From Euperipatoides rowelli (Eukaryota > Onychophora > Udeonychophora > Euonychophora > Peripatopsidae): 12,438 nt of DNA. The DNA lies in assembly GCA_003024985.2 (NCBI GenBank), contig PXIH01S0004971.1, one strand, 5' to 3'. A program made the translations under genes and the position numbers. The notes under the pieces are model-generated. The model saw only the letters and a list, made by a program, of their open reading frames with translations. It was not told the origin of the DNA and ran no database searches. Positions 1-7,284 of the stretch are shown here, one piece after another (the first letter of the stretch is position 1; each line of letters opens with the position of its first letter).

Positions 1-1620
1 AAGTCTATTTTATCTTGAAATAAACACGTGTTATCTCACAGATACACCGCGACTACCCGTGTAACTTTTTGACCGCGACGACTGCAGGGTTAATTTTCTA
101 TGCACTCGTGTCTTTTTAAGGGTAATATTTTTTTTTTGTATGCTTTGGGGCCAGACATACCATTATTTTTCCTCTTACTCTTTTTAGAGTTTGGTTTTGT
201 GTCTATGATGTATCTGGGAATTCTCCGACTTTAGGGCAAATTTCTGGTAATTTTTTCTTATTTCATATTTCTCTATGTTCACGGTGTTATATTTGCACAG
301 ACTTTTGTTTTCGAGATTCTCTATCTCATATACTAGATTGTTTCTTCTATTTTAATTCTGTAGGGCACTCTCCACCTATATTCCAATTTAGTAGTAGGCT
401 ACTTGCTTTTGTCAAGCAAAGCATACGTTTTTATTTTTATTACAGGTATATCCTTAACTATAAATGATCTAGGACTGGCATTTTTATCATAACGACTTTT
501 GCACGTTGGTTTATCCTTTCCATATTAGCTTCCCAATTTTATCTGCTATATCTGCATCATTCTTCCATGAGTTAACAATGACTATCAAGCCATCTTAAGA
601 TGGACCCAGCAAATATACAAAAACACTGCTTTGTTGAAAGTTTACTAAATTTTACAGTTAGAATGCAGTAGCCTACTGGGTGGAACTGTTATTTTCACCT
701 ATTGCTAATATGACTGCTCTATGCATGAGTGTAGCCTGTTATTACCCTCCATTTCCCCAATCCCAATTGTCACTTTATATAATCAGTCTATAATAACCAA
801 TAAATTAAATAACATGGATATCTATTACATTCAGTTAATTTACTCATAAGACTTCACACGAATGACATGTTAGGTGTTAATTTTATTACTGAGTATTGAA
901 AATCATTTCTATGTTGAAACCACATGACTAAAATCTTTTCTAAAATTATGGATCAGATGATTGATTAAGATATCATCACAGTTTCATTCATATGCATACA
1001 AAGTACAGAGAGAACAAATTTTCTCTTAGAATCAGCAAGTGAATATTAACATTGAAATTGCTATAACAGCCCAATACATAAAACATTATTTTGTGAAGTA
1101 AGAAATGAAGAATCAAGTTGGGAAAAAGACTTTGTCAGATATCTCATTCGGACCCCTTAACGTACTACATATATACTTTTTAAAAGTAAGGAGAAAGGGG
1201 AAGCCCAATTAACAAAATTGTTAAAAACACTATACTGGTATTAAAAATATTTTTTTTTTAAAAAAATATCTAGCTTTACAAATACAATTTAATTAATTAA
1301 TTTTGACATAAATATTAATTAGCAGTCTAATAAATGTATATCTATTTAAAGGTCTATCACCATATAAAAATGTTAATGGTGTTCATCTTTCATTCTGCAG
1401 GCTCAATATTTCAATTCAAATATGAATTTAACTTATAAATTAATTCATATTTATAATGAATGAAAATACTTTCATTTTAATTATTTACAGTATAGACATT
1501 TCCTCAATCCTATTATTTCTGTAGTGCATCTCTTTATTCTATTGAATCAATTAAATCTCAATTTTTAAGTTTAAAACCCATAATCCTTTATTACCTATGT
1601 AATGTATTGCTTTAGATTTG
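1..1620. other. AT-rich DNA without a supported gene
   Basis: No long open frame, RNA gene or recognisable domain is visible on either strand. The first 120 bases are somewhat richer in G+C and contain the palindrome AACACGTGTT (23-32), but nothing supports a promoter there. A perfect 11-bp inverted repeat (AAATATGAATT at 1418-1428, AATTCATATTT at 1442-1452, 13-nt spacer) can fold, but such AT-only stems arise easily in this composition. A T-run meeting an A-run near 1248-1268 is similar low-complexity sequence. Confidence 0.6.
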
Positions 1621-1623
1621 TAT

Positions 1624-1704
1624 TATAATATTATTATCACCATCACCACCATCATCATCATCGTTATCATCATCATCATCATTATTATTGTTATTATTAT
1701 TATT
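1624..1704. repeat. compound (ATC)n/(ATT)n microsatellite
   Basis: Trinucleotide-periodic tract that moves from ATT units to ATC/ACC units, then long ATC runs, and back to ATT units with single substitutions (for example TCG and TTG interruptions). The interruptions indicate an old compound microsatellite. It is not in an open reading frame with flanking coding signal. Confidence 0.95.
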
Positions 1705-1899
1705 TCTACTTAAAAGTCCATCATAAATGACAAAAACTTCACTTGCCTCAACCCTTCCCTTTCATCACCCTCCCTATTTAATGCTTTAAAAATTGACACT
1801 AACATATTTTAACATTATGTCCTACCCCCCNTTTCAAACTTTGAAATTAAATTACTAAATTGCTTTTTTTTTGTTCTAATTATTGTGCAATATAGTTAA

Positions 1900-2573
1900 A
1901 CTAGTTGAAAAGCCTGTAGCCCATTGTAAATTGAAATACAATGGGGGCCCTAGTTACCCCCCCCCCTTTCTACTACCCCATAACCACCTCCCGTAATATC
2001 CCTTCTCCTCCTACCTCCTCTCTACTCATTTATTGTTTTAAAAATGAAAAACTGCTATTTACAAAAAAATATTTTGGTCAGATTCCGTTATCTGCCCACC
2101 AATAATGGCTGACAGTAGTAAGTTGAAATTGTCTAGATCGGCGCTCAACAAAATATTATTTCACCTCTAAATTATCCTAGGGTTCAGGGTTACAGTAAGG
2201 TTAGAACTATAAAGAACAATATACTAAAATCGGCAAGAAAAAAATACTAATTCCACATGCTACTACGTTTTAGTTCTCGCACGACTCCTAACGGTAATTT
2301 ATGTATGTTGGTGGGCAGATAACGAAATCTGACCACGATTTTAAATATGAATCTCTTAATGTTTCAAAATATTCAAAAGAAAAATATATTCTGATTTTAT
2401 TATCCGTATTACAGTATACAGTATCATAAACGTTTAATACTAAAAAATTCTAATAATAATGCAAATTTTTGGCATGCATAAATTAAATTTTTTTATTATT
2501 GATTTATAATAATAAATTCAAGCTTGCGCATATCTATAAAAGGTGAGTGATCATTGCTTGATTATATAATAGG
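1900..2573 (+). repeat. interspersed repeat family B, copy 1 (split by a TIR element)
   Basis: The copy starts ACTAGTTGAAAAGCCTGTAG. A 9-bp stem-loop follows (CCCATTGTA 1920-1928, TACAATGGG 1937-1945), then CTAG at 1950-1953 and a long C/T-rich tract to about 2030. The order matches copy 2 at 7429-7908: head, TTGAAATACAATGGGG word, CTAG, C-rich tract, then AAATATRAATCTCTTA and TTTCAAAATATTCAAA, AT-rich DNA, and a tail ending TATAATAGG here against TATATAGG there. The 261-bp TIR element at 2075-2335 interrupts it, leaving about 413 bp of family B. No coding capacity is seen. It is probably a non-autonomous element or the end of a longer one; the superfamily is not determined. Confidence 0.8.
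2075..2335. mobile_element. MITE-like element with 28-bp terminal inverted repeats
   Basis: Terminal inverted repeats at 2075-2102 and 2308-2335 are 28 bp with one mismatch: each begins TGGTCAGATT and ends ATCTGCCCACCAA, with C against T at the eleventh base. The 205-bp interior has no coding capacity and includes the motif AGGGTTCAGGGTTACAG. The element lies inside a family B repeat whose other copy (near 7565) lacks it, which supports a discrete insertion. The target-site duplication is not clear: ATTTT occurs at both sides, but with three extra bases (ACG) on the right if the element is taken to start at GGTCAG. It is a non-autonomous DNA-transposon-like element of unassigned superfamily. 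Confidence 0.85.
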
Positions 2574-2639
2574 ATGAAATATCTAAAAAAAAGTTTATTA
2601 GCGTAAGGGTTTATTTTATTATCTTATCCACCAGCATAA

Positions 2640-2750
2640 AGTGGTGGACCTAGGTAATCTAATTTGGTTGGGGAATGGGGGGGGGGGCAAAGTTGGCTTC
2701 TGCCACTTCCCAATTTTTAAGGGTGTTCTATGTCTACCCAACCAAATAAT
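2640..2750 (+). repeat. G-tract-containing interspersed repeat piece with 11-bp inverted repeat
   Basis: A run of G residues (about 2679-2688) lies in otherwise AT-rich DNA, preceded by GTGGTGGACCTAGG and followed by GCTTCTGCC. An 11-bp perfect inverted repeat (ATTTGGTTGGG 2662-2672, CCCAACCAAAT 2737-2747) brackets the G-rich part. The arrangement 'CTAG-like word, G-run, GGCAA' resembles the reverse strand of the C-rich block at 3235-3310, so the two may be diverged members of one repeat in opposite orientation. The 60-codon ATG frame at 2730-2912 crosses this repeat and AT-rich DNA, and I do not regard it as a gene. Confidence 0.45.
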
Positions 2751-2941
2751 TTGATAAGCTTTTTTTTGGGGTTGTGTGGACGTTTTAATAACAAAAAGGA
2801 CGAAAAATTAGATGTAAATATTTTGTTAAGATTTTTGTTTTTTTGGTGTATAGGCGTTTTGATAACCATTAATCGTTATTTTACACTCGTAATATTATTA
2901 AAAATGGTATAATCTTAGGTCTTGATTGGAATATGATCCTG

Positions 2942-3118
2942 TTCCGAAGCTGGTAACAGCGCCATCTAACAAGCATATTCAAAACTTTTTTTTTTTTTTT
3001 TACGGGCTTAAAAGATTGGCGCGGGAACTATTTTTAGAAACTTTAAGTGGTGTTTTCTCCTACATAAAAAGGGCTTAAAAAAAAGGTTGATCCCCGTTTA
3101 ACGGGCTTATTTGCTAGT
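2942..3118 (-). repeat. interspersed repeat family A, single diverged copy on the minus strand
   Basis: Read on the minus strand the copy begins ACTAGCAAATAAGCCCGTTA (from 3118 downward). Next come GAGAAAACACCACTT and AGTTTCTAAAAATAGTTC, and near the other end TAGATGGCGCTGTTAC and CTTCGGAAC. These blocks occur in the same order in the array at 7939-8473. Compared with array units, this copy lacks about 60 bp of the middle, including the left arm of the internal hairpin. It also has about 56 extra bases between the AATAGTTC and TAGATGGCG blocks, containing a 16-base A run (T run 2986-3001 on the plus strand) and a second TTAAGCCCGT word. Confidence 0.8.
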
Positions 3119-3462
3119 TTTATGTTAAATAGGCTACCTAAACTTTTGGTTGAGCGCTCTTGACCCCACATATTTATTTCCTCATATCAAAAACTTAATA
3201 CAGTATACTGTATAATTTTTTTGAACTGCAAGGTCCATTCTGACCCCCCCCACCCCCAGATGTGACACCAGGGGCGATTTCTGACTCTTGCCCCCCTCCC
3301 CCTAGATACAGCTCTGTCGGCTTAAAGACCAGGTGTAGCTCAGGCAGAAGACGACGAATGACTTCAACATAGCTTTAAACTAAAACGACATGGTTAGTTT
3401 AAATCAACAGTTCAATTCATTGTTCAGGTTAGGCCTACCCACTATTTTTGGAATTTATTGAA
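3119..3462. other. AT-rich spacer containing a C-tract repeat block
   Basis: No gene is seen. At about 3235-3310 there are several C-runs (ACCCCCCCC and CCCCCCTCCCCCTAGATACA) separated by GATGTGACACCAGGGGCGAT. The block looks like an interspersed repeat piece in minus orientation relative to the G-run block near 2640-2750. The remainder to 3462 is unremarkable. Confidence 0.5.
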
Positions 3463-3594
3463 ACTAGCTGAAAAGCCGGTAGCCCATTGAAAAGGCTCTT
3501 TGGATCTCAAATTTATAATTCAACTTCTATATTTTGATTGAACTTAATAATTGTTTAGTTGCTGCCACCCTATTTCCCCTCCCCCTCATTTTGG
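3463..3594 (+). repeat. interspersed repeat family B, partial copy 3
   Basis: The head ACTAGCTGAAAAGCCGGTAG followed by CCCATTG matches family B copy 1 (1900) almost base for base for about 27 bp, then diverges. A C/T-rich stretch (CCCTATTTCCCCTCCCCCTC, 3569-3588) corresponds to the C-rich tract of the other copies but sits about 75 bp farther from the head. The CCCATTGTA/TACAATGGG hairpin is lost. I take it as a truncated or rearranged copy. Confidence 0.6.
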
Positions 3595-3610
3595 AATATT
3601 GATTTAAAAT

Positions 3611-3827
3611 AATCTATTATTTTATTAATATTTCTTTACTTCCTTGGATAGATTTTTTTAAACAATGGTTCATAGAAGTGACTTATAACTTAGACCAGTT
3701 TAAATTGTTATTTTCCTCTTCCTCTGCAATCTATTATTTTATTAATATTTTGTTACTTCCTTGGATAGATTTTTTTAAACAATGGTTCATAGAAGTGACT
3801 TATAACTTAGACCAGTTTAAATTGTTA
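3611..3827 (+). repeat. recent tandem duplication, two 100-bp arms
   Basis: Positions 3611-3710 and 3728-3827 are the same 100-bp sequence with only two differences (TTTCTTTAC in the first arm, TTTTGTTAC in the second). The offset is 117 bp and the arms are separated by a 17-bp pyrimidine-rich spacer at 3711-3727. Both arms contain CTTCCTTGGATAGA and GTTCATAGAAGTGACTTATA. With 98% identity in such variable non-coding DNA, the duplication should be young. No gene lies in the arms. Confidence 0.95.
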
Positions 3828-4314
3828 AACAAATTCTAATTATCTAAAATATTATTTTCCATAGAAACAGAACTTGAGTCAGCCTTTCCTTTACTAATCC
3901 CCTTCCACCAACCTCAATGACACATCAAAATGTTTTGATATTATATCATAATGTTTTTCTATCATACACAAAGTAACAAAGCAGCCTAAATTAGATTATT
4001 GGAAAGGAAGGTAAAACTAGCCTACTTTTGTTGAAATAATATTTTGATTTCAATTTACGTTTTATAATCAAAGAAAAAACGTTTAATTTTTAGCATAAAA
4101 AAAATAAAAATTATGTTACTTATTATTTTAACTTATAAAATTCACCTTTCATTCATACATGAACAATGGGTTTTTTTTTTTCACTTTTTTAATTAAAGGT
4201 ATACAATCACCAAAAAACAACTTTAGCTATTTAAAATCAGATTTTTTAAAAAAAATGATATATATAATTTTTAATTCTCAAATATGAACTATTTATTTTT
4301 ATTCTAATTTTAAA
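3828..4314. other. AT-rich spacer without recognisable features
   Basis: Homopolymer runs of A and T and no convincing open frame on either strand. The short ATG frame opening just downstream (4315) is treated under the THAP remnant, because only its last 39 codons (including the stop) resemble a known domain. Confidence 0.6.
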
Positions 4315-4382
4315 GTGATAAATTTGGTAGTGTTTTCTGGTTGCCATTCATTTCCGCTTTGCCATTTTTGTGTACAAGCCAG

Positions 4383-4390
4383 TGACGTCA
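4383..4390. promoter_or_regulatory. CRE-like palindrome TGACGTCA
   Basis: A perfect 8-bp CREB/ATF consensus lies about 90 bp upstream of the THAP-like ATG, in a short segment richer in G+C than its surroundings, and is followed by CCATTTTG at about 4411 (YY1-like). Such sites are common in promoters of THAP genes and transposons, but an 8-mer alone is weak evidence. A functional role is inference only. Confidence 0.3.
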
Positions 4391-4479
4391 GTTTATGCCC
4401 AGCATACTCCATTTTGCCTGATAAATTTACACATGGTAAACCTTCCAATTTTTTATATTCTTTACTTCTCCAGATAAAT

Positions 4480-4596
4480 ATGCCTATAAAGAGTGTGGCT
4501 GTGGGATGCAGTAATAGTCAAAATCAGAAGAATCTTCACTTATACACATTTCCTAATGATGATATAATAAGAAATAATTGGATAAAAAAATATTAA
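4480..4596 (+). pseudogene. truncated THAP-type zinc-finger remnant
   Basis: A 38-codon frame begins ATGCCT and reads MPIKSVAVGCSN, then LYTFPNDD and NNWIKKY before TAA. This is the pattern of the N-terminal half of a THAP domain (a C2CH DNA-binding finger): start, C-x(2-4)-C followed by N, an F-P motif, then W-I-K. The first zinc-binding Cys is absent (SVAVGC where families have about CxAxGC), as if one codon was lost. The stop comes before the second half with its Cys-x2-His, and no other frame restores it. TTCTTTACTTCTCCAG just upstream (4458-4473) is a good splice-acceptor-like sequence, so this could be a decayed exon. THAP domains occur in host regulators and P-element-like transposases; which source applies here cannot be told. 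Confidence 0.6.
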
Positions 4597-4654
4597 ATGT
4601 TCAGTCTGGACTCTGACAAAATACAAGTTAAGAAGTTATATTATGTTATATTAT

Positions 4655-4982
4655 GTTGGAGTAAATCAAAGTTCATAATCGGACATAATCTAAATAGGCA
4701 AATTAGATTACATAAATTTACACGAAGATCTGATTAAAATTAATAAAGTATTAAAGTTTTTGTTGATTATGTTTTTTTTTTTTTTTATCTATTGTGAGTT
4801 GTGTTTATTCATATTATAATGATACTGTATGTTTTTAGATTATATGTAATTACTTTTTTTTCTGGGAAATTGTAAAAGCTTTTAGCTTAAACAATGTTTA
4901 ATAAAATAAAATAAATTAATAAAGTTCTGAGAACAAACAGAAACAGAAACAAACGCTCGTAAGCGATGTTTGCACAACGGCG
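4655..4982 (+). repeat. interspersed repeat family C, copy 1 (interrupted)
   Basis: Positions 4655-4748 (GGAGTAAATCAAAGTTCATA through AATTAATAAAG) and 4925-4982 (TTCTGAGAACAAACAGAAAC through CAACGGCG) align in order with the uninterrupted copy at 5282-5436. The intervening 176 bp (4749-4924) are a separate insertion. Differences from copy 2 are scattered substitutions and small indels, so the two copies are not very recent. No coding content is seen. Confidence 0.85.
4749..4924 (+). mobile_element. 176-bp insertion with 12-bp target-site duplication
   Basis: The 12-mer AAATTAATAAAG is present both at 4737-4748 and at 4913-4924. The uninterrupted family C copy (near 5364-5375) has it once, followed directly by TTCTGAG. 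The insert therefore spans 4749-4924 including the second repeat. It contains a 15-base T run near 4772-4786 and ends AATAAAATAAAATA, an A-rich tail, just before the second repeat. A 12-bp duplication and an A-rich 3' end fit LINE-mediated retroposition of a short RNA or 3' UTR fragment. TIRs are not seen. The source RNA is not recognised. Confidence 0.7.
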
Positions 4983-4985
4983 CTT

Positions 4986-5235
4986 TGAATCTCAGACCTA
5001 CATTATCATGCAGCCCAAAAACAGCTAACCAGAGGTCGGCTTGCATTCTATCTGCAAGTCGACCTCTGTTTGGCTTTTCTTATATTTGTTTATTTTTGCT
5101 TTAATTTTATGTTGGAGTTAGGTCAGTGTGCAGTTAAGGTTAATTTGCTAAATATTCATGTTGGAGTTAGGGTAATTGTACAGTTGTTAGTAGATCACCT
5201 AATAGGCTGCATGACAATGGTAGGTCTCAGATCCA
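4986..5235. mobile_element. foldback/MITE-like element with about 30-bp inverted ends
   Basis: Left arm 4986-5015 (TGAATCTCAGACCTACATTA, then TCATGCAGCC) is matched in reverse complement by 5205-5235 (GGCTGCATGACAATGGTAGG, then TCTCAGATCCA) with about four substitutions and a one-base indel. The interior holds a strong hairpin (5025-5073) and two related words, ATGTTGGAGTTAGGTCAGTG and ATGTTGGAGTTAGGGTAATT (about 5109-5175). There is no coding capacity. It lies directly between two family C copies. Exact ends and target-site duplication are not resolved. Confidence 0.7.
5025..5073. repeat. 21-bp stem, 7-nt loop hairpin
   Basis: AGAGGTCGGCTTGCA (5031-5045) pairs with TGCAAGTCGACCTCT (5053-5067) with a single G.U, around the loop TTCTATC. 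Four more of six outer positions pair, giving about 19-20 paired positions out of 21. It sits inside the foldback element at 4986-5235. It is a much stronger fold than the AT-only stems elsewhere in the window. It could be a structural part of the element; expression as a small RNA is conceivable but unsupported. Confidence 0.8.
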
Positions 5236-5281
5236 GACACTAGGAGAAAAACATGATATGGAGATAAGTTTTTAGCACATT

Positions 5282-5436
5282 TGGAGTAGGCTAAATCAAA
5301 GTTCATAATCGGACCCACTATGGTCAAATTAGATGACATATATTTTACACAAAGATCGGATTAAATTAATAAAGTTCTGAGTCCAAACAGAAACGTAAAC
5401 AAATAAATAAGGACTCGTGATGTTTGTATTATGGCG
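5282..5436 (+). repeat. interspersed repeat family C, copy 2 (uninterrupted)
   Basis: The segment from GGAGTAGGCTAAATCAAAGT to GTTTGTATTATGGCG aligns with copy 1 at 4655-4748 plus 4925-4982. The shared words TCAAAGTTCATAATCGGAC and AATTAATAAAGTTCTGAG show the homology. It gives the empty-site state for the 176-bp insertion in copy 1. No coding content is seen. Confidence 0.85.
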
Positions 5437-5994
5437 AACTAATGGTGTGCGTCAGTACTAAAAAAAAAATATTCCTTTAATTGAATTAGAGTAAAAATAG
5501 TTTCTATTTAAATGTAAATCATTGTTTTAAATAGATAGAGAAACATTACCATTTCATAAATTTAGTATTTGCTGCTAGTGAAAACATAGAAATAATAATA
5601 ATAATAAATGGAAACTATCGTTCCAATACGTTAGTTTTTTTTTTTTTAAATTAAAAAAAAAAAAACTCTACGTGCTTAATGTTTATATTATTAGCCCAAG
5701 TAAGTTACATCTTAGTAAGTAGTCCAACGTATATTTCTTATTGGGCCTAACTCTAACAAAAAAACTGTGACTGCTGCAAAATGCTTTCATTTATAGAAAA
5801 ATTAATAAAAATGATTTTAAGCTCATTTGATTAATGTTTTTTATAATAGACTTTAAAAAAAAATAATAATAATAATAATTTCATGTTTAGATCCAGTCTC
5901 TTATTTAAATTTTATTCAATGCTAGAACCCTAAATATTGTATTCTATAAAATTAACTAGTGTAGCCTATTTTTAATGTTTCATATCCAAGTCTG
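5437..5994. other. AT-rich spacer with simple repeats and an A/T palindrome
   Basis: Contains (AAT)n at 5591-5607 and 5861-5879. At 5634-5666 there is a 33-bp near-perfect palindrome, G-T13-AAATT-A13-C, which could form a cruciform but may equally come from homopolymer slippage. No gene is recognised. Confidence 0.7.
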
Positions 5995-6259
5995 TATACC
6001 TATCGTCTTCAAAGCTGGACGCTTGTGAGTGCGATCTTAGCCTCGTAAAAATAAGGCTGTAATCCGCATCTATCATTTTAAATGGTATATTAAACTTCAA
6101 AAGGAAATATCACAAACAAGAGTCAGATTTACTTTTATAAATAATAGAATAATAGAAGCCTGGAATTCTCACCCAGACAAGATTGTATTAAGTGATTCTC
6201 TAATATAGTTTAAAAATAGATTCGATCTCCATTTGATTTCAAACAATTATTTTAGATAA
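5995..6259 (+). mobile_element. LINE (non-LTR retrotransposon) reverse-transcriptase C-terminal remnant
   Basis: The frame 6101-6259 reads KEISQTRVRFTFINNRIIEA, then WNSHPDKIV, an in-frame TAG at 6206-6208, FKNRFDLHL and a final TAA. This matches the C-terminal pattern of CR1/L2/Jockey-like reverse transcriptases (F-F-x-N-R-x-x-x-x-W-N-x-L-P, then S-x-x-x-F-K-N-R-L-D). Upstream, about 6025-6060, another frame gives CDLSLVKI, resembling the family's R-R-x-R-x-D-L-I-x-V-Y-K-I motif, so at least one frameshift separates the parts. The catalytic core (YADD) is absent. It is a dead 5'-truncated copy. The exact clade is uncertain. Confidence 0.75.
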
Positions 6260-6688
6260 ATGCTGTCGGTGCAAAAGTCTAAGGTTTACTTCACCTATTA
6301 AATTAAATTACATTAACAAAAATATAATAAATAGAATATTAATAAACTGATTAAATTTACAAAACTATACAGCTAATTAATTCTCACTCATTAGATTTGC
6401 AAAGAGTAAAGATAGCCTAACATGATGTTTTCACTAGCTGTCATCACTTTAGGGGTTTACTATATTGGAGTGTGTGAACACGTGACTGAATTTTTAAAAT
6501 ATTAATATAAAATCAACGAAACATTAAATTAAAAAAAAAATTGGAAATTCATGAATTATATGGTTACTCTTTCTATATGCATTAAAAAAATGGTGATAAT
6601 ATATACCTTTAAGATATGATTGTTTTGCACCTTCACCATTCCACTGCCTTCATTATACAAAAATAAAATATGAAATATTTAAAAATAA
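6260..6688. other. AT-rich spacer downstream of the LINE remnant
   Basis: The first part may still be the LINE 3' untranslated tail (AATAAA-rich and low complexity around 6300-6350), but its end cannot be fixed. Nothing else is recognised. Confidence 0.5.
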
Positions 6689-6749
6689 TATGCAATAATT
6701 ATAAGATGTTATCAGTTCAGTAATTGTCCACTACAACTTTTCACCACAG

Positions 6750-6791
6750 TAGATGATGGGCATGATGGTGTACTATCCTTGTTCATTGGAG
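6750..6791 (+). CDS. candidate 42-bp internal exon of the plus-strand gene
   Basis: AACTTTTCACCACAG precedes position 6750 as a plausible acceptor, and GTAACAG follows 6791 as a donor. With two bases completing a codon from an earlier exon, the frame reads DDGHDGVLSLFIG and leaves one G. The probable last exon at 9957 starts with AG before its open frame, so splicing would make GAG (Glu) and continue ...FIGETLFTRQQ. The phase match is what raises this above chance. Against it: no upstream exon was found. The same frame also stays open unspliced to TGA at 6884-6886, so an alternative last exon or chance are possible. The protein family is not recognised. Confidence 0.4.
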
Positions 6792-6984
6792 GTAACAGTC
6801 TTGTATTCCCCAATGGTTTCCGAAACAACAATCCAATTTTATCATGGAAAAATTATTTACCACTTCCAAGACTAAACAATAAGTGATCCATGTGATATAA
6901 CACTTATTTTGTTATTTGAGTTCGATTTTGTTATTACTCCCCATAAAATAATTGTAAATTTAAAAATATATTTTTTATAATTGT

Positions 6985-7076
6985 ATTCAAGTCAAATATA
7001 GCCAGTCTCAAGTCCCTGCATTCTTGTCGCAAGTCGAGTTTCAAGTTCTTACAAGTAGAATGTCAAGTCGAGTCGT
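6985..7076 (+). repeat. degenerate CAAGTC/GAGTC short repeat
   Basis: The words TTCAAGTC, TCAAGTC, GCAAGTCGAG, TCAAGTT, ACAAGTAG and TCAAGTCGAGTCG recur over about 90 bp. This is a decayed short-period satellite-like tract. The region has no open frame of note. Confidence 0.65.
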
Positions 7077-7284
7077 AAAATGAAAGAAAAAAAGTTTGAA
7101 TAGCAGCTATAGATTAAAATGTGATCATATGTGTCAAATGGAAACTGTTTATCATAGACTCATACATTCCATAAAGATGTGTTTGCCATTTAGAATCGTG
7201 CCTTAAAATATCAAGTTGATGACATCATTGCAACTTGAATTATTCAGATTGTTGTCATACATTTTTTAAAAAAATATTTTTCAG

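Noticed and set aside
2730-2912. 60-codon ATG frame on the plus strand
   Set aside because: It spans a repeat piece and T-rich DNA; the Phe/Leu/Ile-rich translation shows no domain and there is no splice or poly(A) context.
3334-3402. GTAGCTCAGGCAG followed about 55 bp later by GTTTAAATC, like A and B boxes of a tRNA-derived SINE
   Set aside because: The B box match is poor, there is no recognisable tRNA fold, and no second copy exists in the window.
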